Positions 41,801 to 50,163 of a DNA stretch of 64,000 bases are shown piece by piece. Under the pieces are notes generated by a model that saw only the letters and a program-made list of their open reading frames with translations, had not been told where the DNA came from and did no database searches. A program made the position numbers and the translations under genes. The stretch is from Stappia sp. GTDB taxonomy: Bacteria; Pseudomonadota; Alphaproteobacteria; Rhizobiales; Stappiaceae. Position 1 is the first letter of the stretch. Every line of letters begins with the position of its first letter. Where the stretch lies: the NCBI GenBank assembly GCA_002722295.1, contig PBLF01000013.1, forward strand, positions 47,943 to 111,942. The letters run 5' to 3'.

Positions 41801-42442
41801 CGCGAGATCCTCGATCTCGGCCGCCCCCTGCCCGTGGATGTTGCCGGCTTCGGCGTCTTGCCGGTGCTCGGCGTCCATGCCCATGAGGCGGGGCATTTCG
41901 TCCACCGCGAAGGGGGCGGCTTCAAGGCGCTGAACGCCGCCGACCGCTGGGCTTCCGTCACGCTGCAGGAGGTTGCCGCTGACACCTTCGCCCTCGTTGC
42001 GCTTGCCGATGTCCTGGCGCCGGCCGCCGGTCATCCGGCGGAGGAGGCCGTCGCCTACCATCTCGCCGAATGCCTGCGCTACGTGGATCGCGGCCTCGGC
42101 CTCTTCCCCGATGGCGACGGCATGTATCTGCAGCTTTCCTATCTCGTCTCGCTCGGAGCGCTGGAACTCGTTCCAGGTGGCGAGGGGACGCCGCCGCGCC
42201 TTTGCGGCGATCCCGAGGTGGTTCTTGCCGGCTTCCGCTCGCTTGCGCGTGTGCTGGCCGACACGTTGCTCGCTGGCGACGTGGAGCGCTCCCTCGCCCT
42301 GTACCGCGATTTCGGTCCGGCCGGCCAGGCACGGCATCTCGCCCCGCTCGTCGCCCATCTGTCCACGCGACCCGGCGCGTCGCTCGAGTACCTGCAGGAG
42401 CCCGCCGGCGCGGTGTCGTCCGCCGTTGTGCTTGCAAGCTAG
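38852..42442 (+). CDS. Three-part fusion: GMC oxidoreductase, GNAT, HEAGH metallohydrolase-like domain
   Basis: 1196 residues in one frame from the ATG at 38852 (AGGAGATGCC upstream). Residues about 15-560 are a GMC flavoenzyme: VLVVGGGAAGLLLALRL, GGSAAINGMIFVRGQ, and the catalytic His/Asn pair in SYHPVGTCRMG and HVSGNTQAAAMM. Residues about 570-725 are a GNAT domain (RMFVAPSARRTGVARALLAAL). Residues about 735-1196 are not a family I can name; they contain HAHEAGHFVH and, about 30 residues on, LQEVAADTFAL, a zinc HExxH plus ExxxD pattern. An internal ATG at 41054 (residue 735) could yield the third part alone. No stop separates the parts. The locus suggests roles in one pathway: oxidation, acetylation and hydrolysis. 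Confidence 0.85.
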   Translation: MTRDGSSIAPETEGPAGSVDVLVVGGGAAGLLLALRLSEDADRRVVVLEAGRRRRSPLLSIPAGETLLLGNPDYDWRFATEPDATLDGRSLSIPRGRLVGGSAAINGMIFVRGQRDDFDRWAAMGCEGWSWEDVLPYFRALEDWQGAAYGDGAQATRGAGGPIRVELPRDREPLAGVFLEAARQAGYPLDPDYNSGTPDGFALSQVSARAGRRSSVAGETLRRLRARENVEIVEEATATGLVLRGRRCLGVSWRRDGAETTTLARETVLAAGTIGSPHLLQLSGIGEPEALARAGIVCRHALSGVGAGFRDHLAARLRWRVRLPVGVRALTFNERTRGISFLREIARYMLVRRGVLASPIATCVGFARSDPREPVPDLQFHFAPASYPVSAAPTRRLDPLPGMTIGVYPMRPEAEGRVHAVSSDPLAPPAIETAFLAPEADRRRLIAGMRIARRIVAQPAFDPVRGEELVPGSAHEDDAALLDHLRAGADTSYHPVGTCRMGTGADAVVDPELRVHGLEGLRVADASIMPTHVSGNTQAAAMMIAEKAAALLRAGERGAGERETVQELRVCPGDPRARDVAALLSASEEHAHALYPADGVHLLDRAELTRSGVAFLVVRRGAGKALGCAALVEEDDGHGEIKRMFVAPSARRTGVARALLAALESEARRRELHVLRLETGPAQPEALALYRAAGFRDRGPFGSYRAHPASLFLEKRLAHPDTTHPLVPHHGARIMSDRFDHDANLARAGSWRAHRSPFWPPAEGYRLACLDIGAAGPDLGGEAAALFERLRALIEAEWQAEKAARPDTRAAFHAPGPIADTLAALADLLPREEDRLAARLRAAAIRDGYTDETLEKLAAIDEEVTLVAGRISTWYGKETGGLATAFACRRDAGLLATVEAACDRLGDVAARLRDLHAHLRLGALPAFVPADLFFMAGEGNRHPKHVAYFLPEDEGVKHSPFKKTCYFANTHRGLVGALGLPLAREILDLGRPLPVDVAGFGVLPVLGVHAHEAGHFVHREGGGFKALNAADRWASVTLQEVAADTFALVALADVLAPAAGHPAEEAVAYHLAECLRYVDRGLGLFPDGDGMYLQLSYLVSLGALELVPGGEGTPPRLCGDPEVVLAGFRSLARVLADTLLAGDVERSLALYRDFGPAGQARHLAPLVAHLSTRPGASLEYLQEPAGAVSSAVVLAS

Positions 42443-42471
42443 CCGATCCCTGGAACCCAAGGAGAGTGATG

Positions 42472-43245
42472 ATGGCCCAGATTCTCGGAAAACCGCATCC
42501 GGCCGCCGGTCCCGCCGGAGGCCTGTCGGGCCTCGCCGGGCTCGACCGGGTCCATGCCTACTACTGCGATCCGCGCCAGACCGGCGGCAAGGACACCCGC
42601 ACCATCTACGAGATCTGGGAGGCGGGCGAGGCGTTCGACGATTCCGTTACCCCCTCCACCTACTGCCCGGACTACCGGGCCCATGTGGTGCTCAAGATCC
42701 TTTCGCTCACCGCGAAGGGCGCGCGGATCTTCTCCATCGGTTGCGGCAATGCCTTCGTTGAGGCGGATCTCGTGCGCGAAGGGCGCTACGTGCAGGCGAT
42801 CGACTGCAATCCCGAAGCGGTGGACCTTGCGGCGCGCAAGGACGTGGAAGCCTTCGTCTCCGACTTCCATTCGCTTCCCGATGGCTATCTCGCCGCCTTC
42901 GACGTGATCTACGCCGACGGGCTGCTCGGCCACCTCTACCGGGAAGGGACGGGTCTTTCCGCTTTCTACGACACGCTGGCCCGCCTCGCCCCGAAGCCCG
43001 GTGCCTTCCTGGTCTTCTCCAATGACGCCCCGCTGGCGCGCGGACTGCGGGTCGAGCCGCACAAGCGGGTGGAGGACTTCTGGATGCTGTCGCGGGAGGA
43101 ACTGCGCGAGGGCGTTGCCGCCGACGGCTACCTTCCGGTGGAGGACTATCACTTTCCCTATGTCCGTCCGGTGAGCGGCCTGCGCAACCGCACGCTTTGC
43201 ATCGCCTGCGTGCCCGGAGGCGGTGTGCGGCGGGCGGCGGGCTGA
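42472..43245 (+). CDS. SAM-dependent methyltransferase
   Basis: 257 residues from the ATG at 42472 (AAGGAG seven bases upstream; an adjacent ATG at 42469 is possible). The class I motif I is ILSLTAKGARIFSIGCGNAF, the acidic residue after strand 2 is in VQAIDCNPEAVDLA, and DVIYADGLLGHLY is the post-motif region. It follows the GMC fusion by 29 bp, and its stop overlaps the decarboxylase ATG by one base (TGATG). The methyl acceptor is unknown. Confidence 0.87.
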   Translation: MAQILGKPHPAAGPAGGLSGLAGLDRVHAYYCDPRQTGGKDTRTIYEIWEAGEAFDDSVTPSTYCPDYRAHVVLKILSLTAKGARIFSIGCGNAFVEADLVREGRYVQAIDCNPEAVDLAARKDVEAFVSDFHSLPDGYLAAFDVIYADGLLGHLYREGTGLSAFYDTLARLAPKPGAFLVFSNDAPLARGLRVEPHKRVEDFWMLSREELREGVAADGYLPVEDYHFPYVRPVSGLRNRTLCIACVPGGGVRRAAG

Positions 43246-44513
43246 TGCCCGCCTCGCCAGCCTTCCTGGAGCGCCTGGCACGTGTCGTGCCGGACCTTGC
43301 GCGCGGCTATGGTACGCCGTTCCATGTCTATGACGCCGCCGGCATCCTCGCCTCGCACCGGGCCGTCGTCTCCGCCTTCGGGGACTGGCCCGCGCGACAG
43401 CATTTCGCGGTCAAGGCGCTGCCCAATCCGGCGGTGCTGAAGCTGCTTGCGGAGGCGGGCAGCGGGCTCGACTGCTCCTCGCCCGCGGAGCTGCTGCTGG
43501 CCGACGCGGCAGGCGTTACGGGGCGGGACATCGTCTTCACCTCCAACAACACGACACGGGCCGAATACGAAATGGCGCTGGCGCGCGGTTGTCTCGTCAC
43601 CTTCGACGATGTTGCCCACATGGACCGCGCGCAAAGGCTGCCCGGGACGGTGGCCTTCCGGGTCGCGCCGCACACGGGCGGCGCTTCCTCGGCGCTGATG
43701 GGGGCGGCCGGCGCGTCGAAGTTCGGCGTTCCGCGCGGGCGTCTGGCGGAGGCCTATGCGCGGGCCCGGGCGCGCGGCGCCCGCTCTTTCGGCATCCACG
43801 GCATGACCTGCGCCAATGAACTCGACCTCGCCCGCGCGCTTCAGGCGGCCCGCGACCTCGTCGCGACCGCGCTTGAGGTGGAACGGGAGGCGGGCATCAC
43901 CTTCGACTACGTCAACGTCGGCGGCGGGCTTGGCATTCCCTACAGGCCCGGCGAGGCCCCCTTCGACCTTGCCGGCTGGGCGGCCGGACTGGTCGGCCTG
44001 CTGCGCGAGGCGTTCGGGGGACGCCAGGTGCGGCTGGTGACGGAACTCGGCCGCATCGTGACGGGCCCGCACGGCGTTCTGGTGACCACGGTCGTCAACC
44101 GGCTCGACAAGGGGCGGGCCATCGTCGGGCTGGATGCCTCCATGTCGGCGCTCATGCGCCCGGGCTTTTATGAAAACGCCTGGCATCACGTGACGCTGCC
44201 GTTTGCCGGGAAGGAGCGGCCGCGCGTCCTTGCCGACGTCGTGGGCTCGCTGTGCGAGAATGTCGACCGTTTCGCCGTGGCGCGCGAGATGCCGGACACG
44301 CGCGAGGGCGAGATCGTCTATATCCACGATACCGGAGCCCACGGGGCCGCCATGGGCTTCACCTACAACGGTCGCCTGCGCCCGGCCGAACTCCTGCTCA
44401 TGCCCGCCGACGGCGTGCTGGAAATCCGCCGCGCGGAGACCTTTTCCGACTATGTGGCGACCGTGGTCGAAGGAGGGCGCCCGCTCGAGTTCACGCGCCA
44501 CGCGGCCGAGTGA
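43245..44513 (+). CDS. LysA/ornithine-decarboxylase-like (fold III) PLP decarboxylase
   Basis: 422 residues. The PLP lysine is in HFAVKALPNPAVLKLL, followed by SGLDCSSPAELLLA and INVGGGLGIPY-type glycine loop (VNVGGGLGIPY). The C-terminal dimer motif reads LCENVDRFAVAREMP rather than CESGD, with DTGAHGAAMGFTYNGRLRPA beyond it. These are all parts of the diaminopimelate/ornithine decarboxylase family. The changed CESxD motif and the setting argue against the housekeeping LysA. The tabtoxin gene tabA is also a LysA relative. It is the last gene of the operon, 128 bp before the TPP riboswitch. Confidence 0.88.
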   Translation: MPASPAFLERLARVVPDLARGYGTPFHVYDAAGILASHRAVVSAFGDWPARQHFAVKALPNPAVLKLLAEAGSGLDCSSPAELLLADAAGVTGRDIVFTSNNTTRAEYEMALARGCLVTFDDVAHMDRAQRLPGTVAFRVAPHTGGASSALMGAAGASKFGVPRGRLAEAYARARARGARSFGIHGMTCANELDLARALQAARDLVATALEVEREAGITFDYVNVGGGLGIPYRPGEAPFDLAGWAAGLVGLLREAFGGRQVRLVTELGRIVTGPHGVLVTTVVNRLDKGRAIVGLDASMSALMRPGFYENAWHHVTLPFAGKERPRVLADVVGSLCENVDRFAVAREMPDTREGEIVYIHDTGAHGAAMGFTYNGRLRPAELLLMPADGVLEIRRAETFSDYVATVVEGGRPLEFTRHAAE

Positions 44514-44869
44514 GAAAAGCGCAAGGTCCTGCATTCACCCCGTTTTGTGAACCGCATGTCGCGAGACCGGCGCCCCCGGTCCCTTGCCGTCCTTCACGCG
44601 ACCGCTTGACGGGGAATCCCTTCGCTCCTATCGTTCCGCCCATTCGTTGGGGTGCCCTACCGGCTGAGAGGCGCGTTCGCGCCAACCCACTGAACCTGAT
44701 CCGGGTCGTGCCGGCGTAGGGAACGAATGACCGCACCGGAGCGCAAGTCCGGTGCAGGCCCCGCGAGAGGGGGCCAGGCCATCCGCTTTCCCTCACATCG
44801 CCCCATGCGCCCGGATCCCTGACCACAGGGGCGGATCTTCGTGATCGCCCGACAGAACCGGGATCCGAC
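44514..44869. other. Region between decarboxylase and thiD: TPP riboswitch and leader
   Basis: 356 bp. The first 127 bases show no clear feature or T-tailed terminator. The rest is the TPP aptamer plus two hairpins, GCACCGGA/TCCGGTGC (44733-44755) and GGCCCC/GGGGCC (44757-44775), likely parts of the expression platform. Confidence 0.6.
44641..44729 (+). promoter_or_regulatory. TPP riboswitch (THI element)
   Basis: Stem P1 is CATTCGTT (44641-44648) with AACGAATG (44722-44729). Inside are GGGGTGCCCTACCGGCTGAGA and AACCCACTGAACCTGATCCGG parts of the consensus (CTGAGA and CCTGATC cores), the second shown here in two pieces: ACCCACTGAACC and TGATCCGGGTC. TPP binding should switch off the thiamine operon that follows. 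Confidence 0.97.
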
Positions 44870-45748
44870 ATGCGCGCGAAGCCGCATCACGGCGAAACCT
44901 CCCTCCGCTCCGGCGCCGCCGCGCCGGCGATCGCCCTGACGATCGCCGGCTCCGACAGCTCGGGCGGAGCCGGCACACAGGCCGATCTCAAGACGTTTTC
45001 CGCGCTCGGCGTCTATGGCGCCAGCGTGATCGTGGCCCTCACGGCGCAGAACACGCGCGCCGTCACCGCCATTCACGACGTGCCGCTGGATGTCGTGGAG
45101 GCGCAGACCGCAGCCGTTCTCGACGATCTGGACGTGGGCGCGATCAAGATCGGCATGTTGTCCTCGCCGGACATCGTGCACACCGTCGCAAAGGCGCTTG
45201 AGGGATACGACGGGCCGGTCGTGCTCGATCCGGTGATCGTGTCGAAGTCGGGCGCCAAGCTCCTGCGGGACGAGGCCATCGACGCGCTCGTCTCGACGCT
45301 TCTCCCCCGTGCGACGCTGATCACGCCGAACCTTCCCGAGGCCGGTGCGCTGCTTGGCGAACCGGCGGCCCGCGACGACGAGGAAGCCCGCGCGCAGGGC
45401 GAGCGCCTCGCCCGTCTCGGTCCGGCAGTTCTCATGAAGGGCGGTCACGCGGAGGGGGCGCTCTGCACGGATCTCCTCGTCCTGCCCGGCGGCGGTCTGT
45501 CACGCTTTACCGCCCCGCGCATCGACACGCCCAACACGCATGGCACCGGCTGCTCGCTGTCCTCCGCCATTGCCGCCGGCCTTGCGAAGGGGCTGGAGAT
45601 GGAGGACGCCGTCCGCGCCGCACATGACTGGTTGCAGGGTGCGATCAGGGCGTCCGACCGGCTCAAGGTCGGCTCGGGTCACGGTCCCGTGCACCATTTC
45701 CACCAGCTCTGGTCGGACCAGGAGCCCCGGGACGAGGTGACGTCATGA
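44870..45748 (+). CDS. thiD: Hydroxymethylpyrimidine/phosphomethylpyrimidine kinase
   Basis: 292 residues. ALTIAGSDSSGGAGTQADLK binds the pyrimidine, VLDPVIVSKSGAKLL and TPNTHGTGCSLSSAIA bind ATP and include the catalytic cysteine loop. It phosphorylates HMP and HMP-P to HMP-PP. The ATG lies about 140 bases past the riboswitch, so the leader hairpins are within reach. It overlaps thiO by 4 bases (ATGA). Confidence 0.96.
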   Translation: MRAKPHHGETSLRSGAAAPAIALTIAGSDSSGGAGTQADLKTFSALGVYGASVIVALTAQNTRAVTAIHDVPLDVVEAQTAAVLDDLDVGAIKIGMLSSPDIVHTVAKALEGYDGPVVLDPVIVSKSGAKLLRDEAIDALVSTLLPRATLITPNLPEAGALLGEPAARDDEEARAQGERLARLGPAVLMKGGHAEGALCTDLLVLPGGGLSRFTAPRIDTPNTHGTGCSLSSAIAAGLAKGLEMEDAVRAAHDWLQGAIRASDRLKVGSGHGPVHHFHQLWSDQEPRDEVTS

Positions 45749-46773
45749 CCCGGCAAACTATTGAAACCGTTTCGGTGGTGGGCGGCGGCGTCGTCGGGCT
45801 TTGCGTGGCCGTCGCGGCGGTCGAGCGCGGACTGAAGGTGACGCTTTTCGAGCGTGCCGGGGAGCCTGGCCCGGCCTCCTGTTCCTGGTGGGCCGGAGGG
45901 ATGCTCGCGCCCTGGTGCGAAGGCGAAAGCGCGGAAGAACCGGTGGTTCGTCTCGGCGCGCAGGCGCTTTCCTGGTGGGGGGAGCGTGTCGAGGGTGTCG
46001 AGTTCAATGGCTCGCTCGTCGTGGCGCAGGCCCGCGACGCCGGCGAGCTGCGGCGCTTCGCGCGCCTGACCAGCGATTTCGAGACGATCCCGGCCGAACG
46101 GATCGATGAGCTGGAGCCCGATCTTGCGGGGCGTTTCCGGGAAGCTCTCTATTTTGCCGGCGAAGGACATCTGTCTCCCCGCCGCGCGCTTGTATCGCTC
46201 GTTGCCCGCCTGAAGGCGCTTGGCGCCGATCTGCGCTTCGGCCAGGAGATGCGCCCCGAGGATGCACCGGGCGATGCGGTCGTCGACTGTCGCGGGCTTG
46301 GTGCCAGGGACGCGCTTCAGGGGCTGCGCGGGGTCAAGGGCGAGATGCTGATGCTCCGTTGCACGGACGTGTCCCTTTCGCGCCCCGTGCGCCTGCTTCA
46401 TCCCCGCATTCCGCTTTACGTGGTGCCGCGCGGCGAGGGGGTCTTCATGGTCGGGGCGACCATGATCGAGAGCGACGAACGCAACCGTATCTCCGCGCGG
46501 GCGATGATGGAGCTTCTCGGCTCCGCCTATCAGCTTCACCCGGCCTTCGCGGAGGCGGAAATCCTCGAGATCGGCGTCGATGTGCGCCCGGCCTTTGCCG
46601 ACAACCTGCCCCGCCTCGTTCCCGACGGCCGCGTGCTGCGCGCCAACGGCACCTATCGCCACGGCTTCCTGCTGGCGCCCGCGCTGGGCGAGCAGGCGGC
46701 CGGTCTGCTTCTCGACCCTGCGTCAAACCCGGAGTTTCTTCATGGCCATTCACGTCAACGGCGCGCCGGCTGA
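45745..46773 (+). CDS. thiO: Glycine oxidase ThiO
   Basis: 342-residue FAD amine oxidase of the DAO family: SVVGGGVVGLCVAVAAVERG binds FAD, SWWAGGMLAPW is the typical ThiO substrate loop and NGTYRHGFLLAPALGE the C-terminal FAD contact. It makes the iminoglycine used for the thiazole ring. thiS starts inside its 3' end (32-base overlap). Confidence 0.93.
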   Translation: MTRQTIETVSVVGGGVVGLCVAVAAVERGLKVTLFERAGEPGPASCSWWAGGMLAPWCEGESAEEPVVRLGAQALSWWGERVEGVEFNGSLVVAQARDAGELRRFARLTSDFETIPAERIDELEPDLAGRFREALYFAGEGHLSPRRALVSLVARLKALGADLRFGQEMRPEDAPGDAVVDCRGLGARDALQGLRGVKGEMLMLRCTDVSLSRPVRLLHPRIPLYVVPRGEGVFMVGATMIESDERNRISARAMMELLGSAYQLHPAFAEAEILEIGVDVRPAFADNLPRLVPDGRVLRANGTYRHGFLLAPALGEQAAGLLLDPASNPEFLHGHSRQRRAG

Positions 46774-46939
46774 CGTCGCGCCCGGTCCGCTCACCGCGCT
46801 TCTCCAGGCGCTCGACTATGGCGACATGATTGTCGCCACGGCCGTGAACGGCGAGTTCGTGCCGGCCGAGGAGCGCGACACCACCGAGGTTCGCGACGGC
46901 GACCGCGTCGAGATCCTCGCCCCCATGCAGGGAGGCTGA
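46742..46939 (+). CDS. thiS: Sulfur carrier protein ThiS
   Basis: 65 residues with ubiquitin-like fold, ending in LAPMQGG; the C-terminal Gly-Gly becomes the thiocarboxylate that donates sulfur. It starts 32 bases before the thiO stop and ends 4 bp before thiG. Confidence 0.95.
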   Translation: MAIHVNGAPADVAPGPLTALLQALDYGDMIVATAVNGEFVPAEERDTTEVRDGDRVEILAPMQGG

Positions 46940-46943
46940 CACC

Positions 46944-47717
46944 ATGCTCGATCTGTACGGAACCGGTGTCGAGAGCAGGCTTCTGCTCGGCACCGCGCTC
47001 TATCCCTCGCCCGCGATCATGGCCGACGCCATCCGCGCCGCGCGCTGCGACATCGTCACCGTATCGCTGCGCCGGGAAAGCGGTTCGGCGCGCGCGGGCC
47101 AGGATTTCTGGTCCTTCATCCGCGATCTGGGATTGAAGGTGCTGCCCAACACCGCCGGCTGCCACACCGTCAAGGAGGCGGTGACGACGGCCCACATGGC
47201 CCGCGAAATCTTCGGCACGCCCTGGGTGAAGCTCGAGGTCGTGACCGATGCCGAGACCCTGTCGCCGGACGGCGTGGCGCTCATCGAGGCGGCCCGCATC
47301 CTCACCGGCGAGGGGTTCGAGGTCTTCCCCTATTGCACGGAGGATCTTTCGCTGGCCGGACGCCTGCTCGAGGCCGGCTGCCGGGTGCTTATGCCCTGGG
47401 GGGCGCCTATCGGCTCGGCGCGCGGGCTCAACAACACCTACGGCCTGCGCACCCTTCGCGCGCATTTCCCCGATGTGCCGCTCATCGTGGATGCCGGCCT
47501 GGGTGTCCCCTCTCACGCGGCCGCGGCCATGGAACTCGGCTTCGACGCCGTGCTGCTCAACACGGCCGTCGCCAAGGCCGGTGATCCGGTCGCCATGGCG
47601 CAGGCCTTCGCCGGTGCCATCGAGGCCGGCCGGCTCGCCTTCGACGCGGTTCCGATGGAGCCGCGCGACATGGCCGCCCCGTCCACCCCGGTTCTGGGAA
47701 AGGCGGTGTTTGAATGA
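46944..47717 (+). CDS. thiG: Thiazole synthase
   Basis: 257-residue TIM barrel. [17 protein letters not shown] opening ([17 protein letters not shown]), Schiff-base lysine in [11 protein letters not shown], and [12 protein letters not shown] with [17 protein letters not shown] for phosphate binding. It joins deoxyxylulose phosphate, iminoglycine and ThiS-COSH. Its stop overlaps the thiE ATG by 4 bases. Confidence 0.96.
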   Translation: MLDLYGTGVESRLLLGTALYPSPAIMADAIRAARCDIVTVSLRRESGSARAGQDFWSFIRDLGLKVLPNTAGCHTVKEAVTTAHMAREIFGTPWVKLEVVTDAETLSPDGVALIEAARILTGEGFEVFPYCTEDLSLAGRLLEAGCRVLMPWGAPIGSARGLNNTYGLRTLRAHFPDVPLIVDAGLGVPSHAAAAMELGFDAVLLNTAVAKAGDPVAMAQAFAGAIEAGRLAFDAVPMEPRDMAAPSTPVLGKAVFE

Positions 47718-48355
47718 GTGCGTTCCCGCTTGATCCCTTCTACCCGATCGTCGACAGCGCCGACTGGGTCGAGCGGCTGGTGCCGCTCGGTGTCCGTCTC
47801 ATCCAGCTCCGCGTCAAGGAGATGGACGGGGCCGGCCTTCGTGACGAGATCGCCCGCGCCGAGCGCTTCTCGAAGGCGCATGACTGCCTGCTGGTGGTCA
47901 ACGATCACTGGCGGCAGGCCATCGATCTCGGCTGCCGCTTCGTGCATCTCGGTCAGGAGGACCTTGCCGAGGCCGATGTCGGGGCGATCCGCGAGGCCGG
48001 CCTCGGGCTCGGCCTGTCGAGCCACGACCACGAGGAACTCGACACGGCCATCGCCGCGCGCCCCGACTACATTGCGCTCGGCCCGGTTTATCCCACCATC
48101 CTGAAGAAGATGAAGTGGGCACCGCAGGGGCTGGAGCGCATCGGCGAGTGGAAACGCCTGATCGGGGATATCCCGCTCGTCGCCATCGGCGGCATGAGCG
48201 TCGAGCGCGCGCCCGGCGCCTTCGATCACGGCGCCGACATCGTCTCCGTGGTGACCGACATCACGCTCAACACGGACCCCGAGACGCGCACCCGGGACTG
48301 GATCGCGGTGACCCGCGGACGCGGGGCCGATCGAGGCAATTCCGCGCAATCCTGA
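47714..48355 (+). CDS. thiE: Thiamine phosphate synthase
   Basis: 213 residues. [33 protein letters not shown] with GQEDL, and [15 protein letters not shown] define ThiE; the Thr/Lys set binds pyrophosphate. It couples HMP-PP with the thiazole phosphate. The lysine-rich KKMKW phosphate loop is a common alphaproteobacterial variant. Confidence 0.95.
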   Translation: MSAFPLDPFYPIVDSADWVERLVPLGVRLIQLRVKEMDGAGLRDEIARAERFSKAHDCLLVVNDHWRQAIDLGCRFVHLGQEDLAEADVGAIREAGLGLGLSSHDHEELDTAIAARPDYIALGPVYPTILKKMKWAPQGLERIGEWKRLIGDIPLVAIGGMSVERAPGAFDHGADIVSVVTDITLNTDPETRTRDWIAVTRGRGADRGNSAQS

Positions 48356-48436
48356 CTCAATTCTTCGAACTTTCCTGCCGGAAGTTGCCTGGAACTGACA
48401 GGCTCCGGCAATCCGCTTCACAGGGAGGGAACACCC

Positions 48437-49390
48437 ATGCGTCGCCTTGCAGGACTGGCCGGAACGGCCCTGGCCTTCGCACTTCTCACGAGCCTGCCGG
48501 CCTTCGCCGCCGACAGGATGAGCCTGCTGCTCGACTGGTACGTCAACCCCGATCACGGCCCGATCATCGTTGCCAAGGAACTCGGCTATTTCGACGAGGC
48601 CGGCCTCGACGTCGAGATCGTCGCGCCCGCCGATCCGTCCGCGCCGCCCAAGCTGGTCGCCGCCGGAAAGGCCGATCTCGCCATCTCCTACCAGCCGCAG
48701 ATCCATCTCCAGATCGCCGAAGGACTGCCGCTGAAACGGGTCGGAACGCTTATCGCGTCGCCGCTTAACTGCCTGATGGTAAAGGACGATGGTCCGATCA
48801 GGGAGCTCTCCGACCTCAAGGGCCGCAAGATCGGCTACTCGGTCTCCGGTGTCGAGACCGCGCAGGTGCGCGCGCTTCTTGCCCGTGCCGGTCTCTCCGC
48901 CGACGAGGTCGAGATGGTCAATGTCAACTGGTCGCTCGCACCCTCCGTCATGTCCGGACAGGTCGACGCGGTCATCGGCGCCTATCGCAATGTCGAGCTG
49001 ATCCAGATGGAGCTGGAGGGCGTGAAGGGGCGCTGCTTCTTCATCGAGGAGCAGGGTGTCCCCCCCTATGACGAGCTGATCTACGTGGCCAATCCGGACA
49101 CCATGGACGCGGACAAGGTCCGCCGGTTCCTCGATGCGACCGAGCGCGCGACCCAGTACATCATGAACCATCCCGACAAGAGCTTCGAGATCTATGCGGG
49201 CTACGCGCCGGAGCTCGACGACGAGCTCAACAAGCGCTCCTTTGCCGAGACGATCCGCCGGTTCGCGCTGCGCCCCGCCGCGCTCGACGAGGGCCGCTAT
49301 GCCCGGTTCGAGACCTTCCTGAAGGAGAACGACCTGATCGAGACCGAGCGTCCGGTCTCTGATATCGCCATCGACATCACCGCGCGCTGA
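48437..49390 (+). CDS. thiY: Pyrimidine (FAMP)-binding periplasmic protein ThiY
   Basis: 317 residues; signal peptide about 1-25 ending PAFAA. NMT1/THI5-like fold: LLLDWYVNPDHGPIIVAKEL is the pyrimidine-binding start, followed by GKADLAISYQPQ and SGVETAQVRALL. It binds N-formyl-4-amino-5-aminomethyl-2-methylpyrimidine, a thiamine breakdown product, for uptake by ThiXZ. It stands 81 bp after thiE with its own GGGAGG ribosome site. Confidence 0.92.
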   Translation: MRRLAGLAGTALAFALLTSLPAFAADRMSLLLDWYVNPDHGPIIVAKELGYFDEAGLDVEIVAPADPSAPPKLVAAGKADLAISYQPQIHLQIAEGLPLKRVGTLIASPLNCLMVKDDGPIRELSDLKGRKIGYSVSGVETAQVRALLARAGLSADEVEMVNVNWSLAPSVMSGQVDAVIGAYRNVELIQMELEGVKGRCFFIEEQGVPPYDELIYVANPDTMDADKVRRFLDATERATQYIMNHPDKSFEIYAGYAPELDDELNKRSFAETIRRFALRPAALDEGRYARFETFLKENDLIETERPVSDIAIDITAR

Positions 49391-49425
49391 CGCCGTCGAG
49401 CGAACCGACGAGAGGAGGGAAAACG

Positions 49426-50163
49426 ATGACGATGACAGATCGCCAGAGCGTTGAAACCGCGACGGGTTTCGGCTCGCCCCTGTTTGACAGGCTCAAGGCG
49501 GAGGCCGGCCCGGCCTGGGAGGCATACACACGCCATGCCTTCGTGTCGGGTCTGTCCGACGGAAGCCTGCCCCGGGAGAATTTCCTGCATTATCTGGTGC
49601 AGGACTATGTCTTCCTGCATCACTACGCCCGTGCCTGGGCGCTCGCGGTGGTGAAATCGGAAACTCCGGCCGAGGCGCGTTTTGCCGCCGGCACGGTCGA
49701 TGCGCTTCTGAACACCGAACTGCAGCTTCACGTCGGTGTCTGCGCCGAGGCCGGCATCAGCGAGCGGGCGCTCGAACAGGCCGCCGAGGAGCGGGAGAAT
49801 CTCGCCTACACCCGCTATGTGATCGAGTCGGGGCTGACCGGAGATTTCCTCGACCTGGTGGCGGCGCTTGCGCCATGTGCGCTTGGCTATGGCGAGATCG
49901 GGCTGCGCCTGGCTCGCGAGGCGTCGCCCGACACGCCCTACCGGGCCTGGATCGACACCTACTCGAGCCCGGACTACATCGATGTCTGCCACCGGGTGGC
50001 GAGCCTTCTCGAACAGGCCGCCGCCGACCGGCTCGGCGCGGAGCCTGCGTCCGTGCCGCGCTGGCGACATCTCTCGCGCCGCTTCCGGACCGCGACCGAG
50101 CTGGAAATCGGCTTTTGGGACATGGGCTTGCGTGGTGGGCCGGTGCCGGAGCCCGACGCGTGA
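49426..50163 (+). CDS. tenA: Aminopyrimidine aminohydrolase TenA
   Basis: 245 residues, all helical. The catalytic cysteine is in AALAPCALGYGEIG, which places it in the TenA_C group that hydrolyses aminomethylpyrimidine to HMP. YLVQDYVFLHHYARAWALAV is the conserved helix 3. It completes the salvage of the pyrimidine imported by ThiYXZ. It overlaps the next gene by 4 bases. Confidence 0.95.
   Translation: MTMTDRQSVETATGFGSPLFDRLKAEAGPAWEAYTRHAFVSGLSDGSLPRENFLHYLVQDYVFLHHYARAWALAVVKSETPAEARFAAGTVDALLNTELQLHVGVCAEAGISERALEQAAEERENLAYTRYVIESGLTGDFLDLVAALAPCALGYGEIGLRLAREASPDTPYRAWIDTYSSPDYIDVCHRVASLLEQAAADRLGAEPASVPRWRHLSRRFRTATELEIGFWDMGLRGGPVPEPDA

Noticed and set aside
40115..42460. A 781-codon minus-strand frame
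   Set aside because: Antisense to the GMC/GNAT/HEAGH fusion; no motif, no ribosome site, typical shadow of third-position GC.
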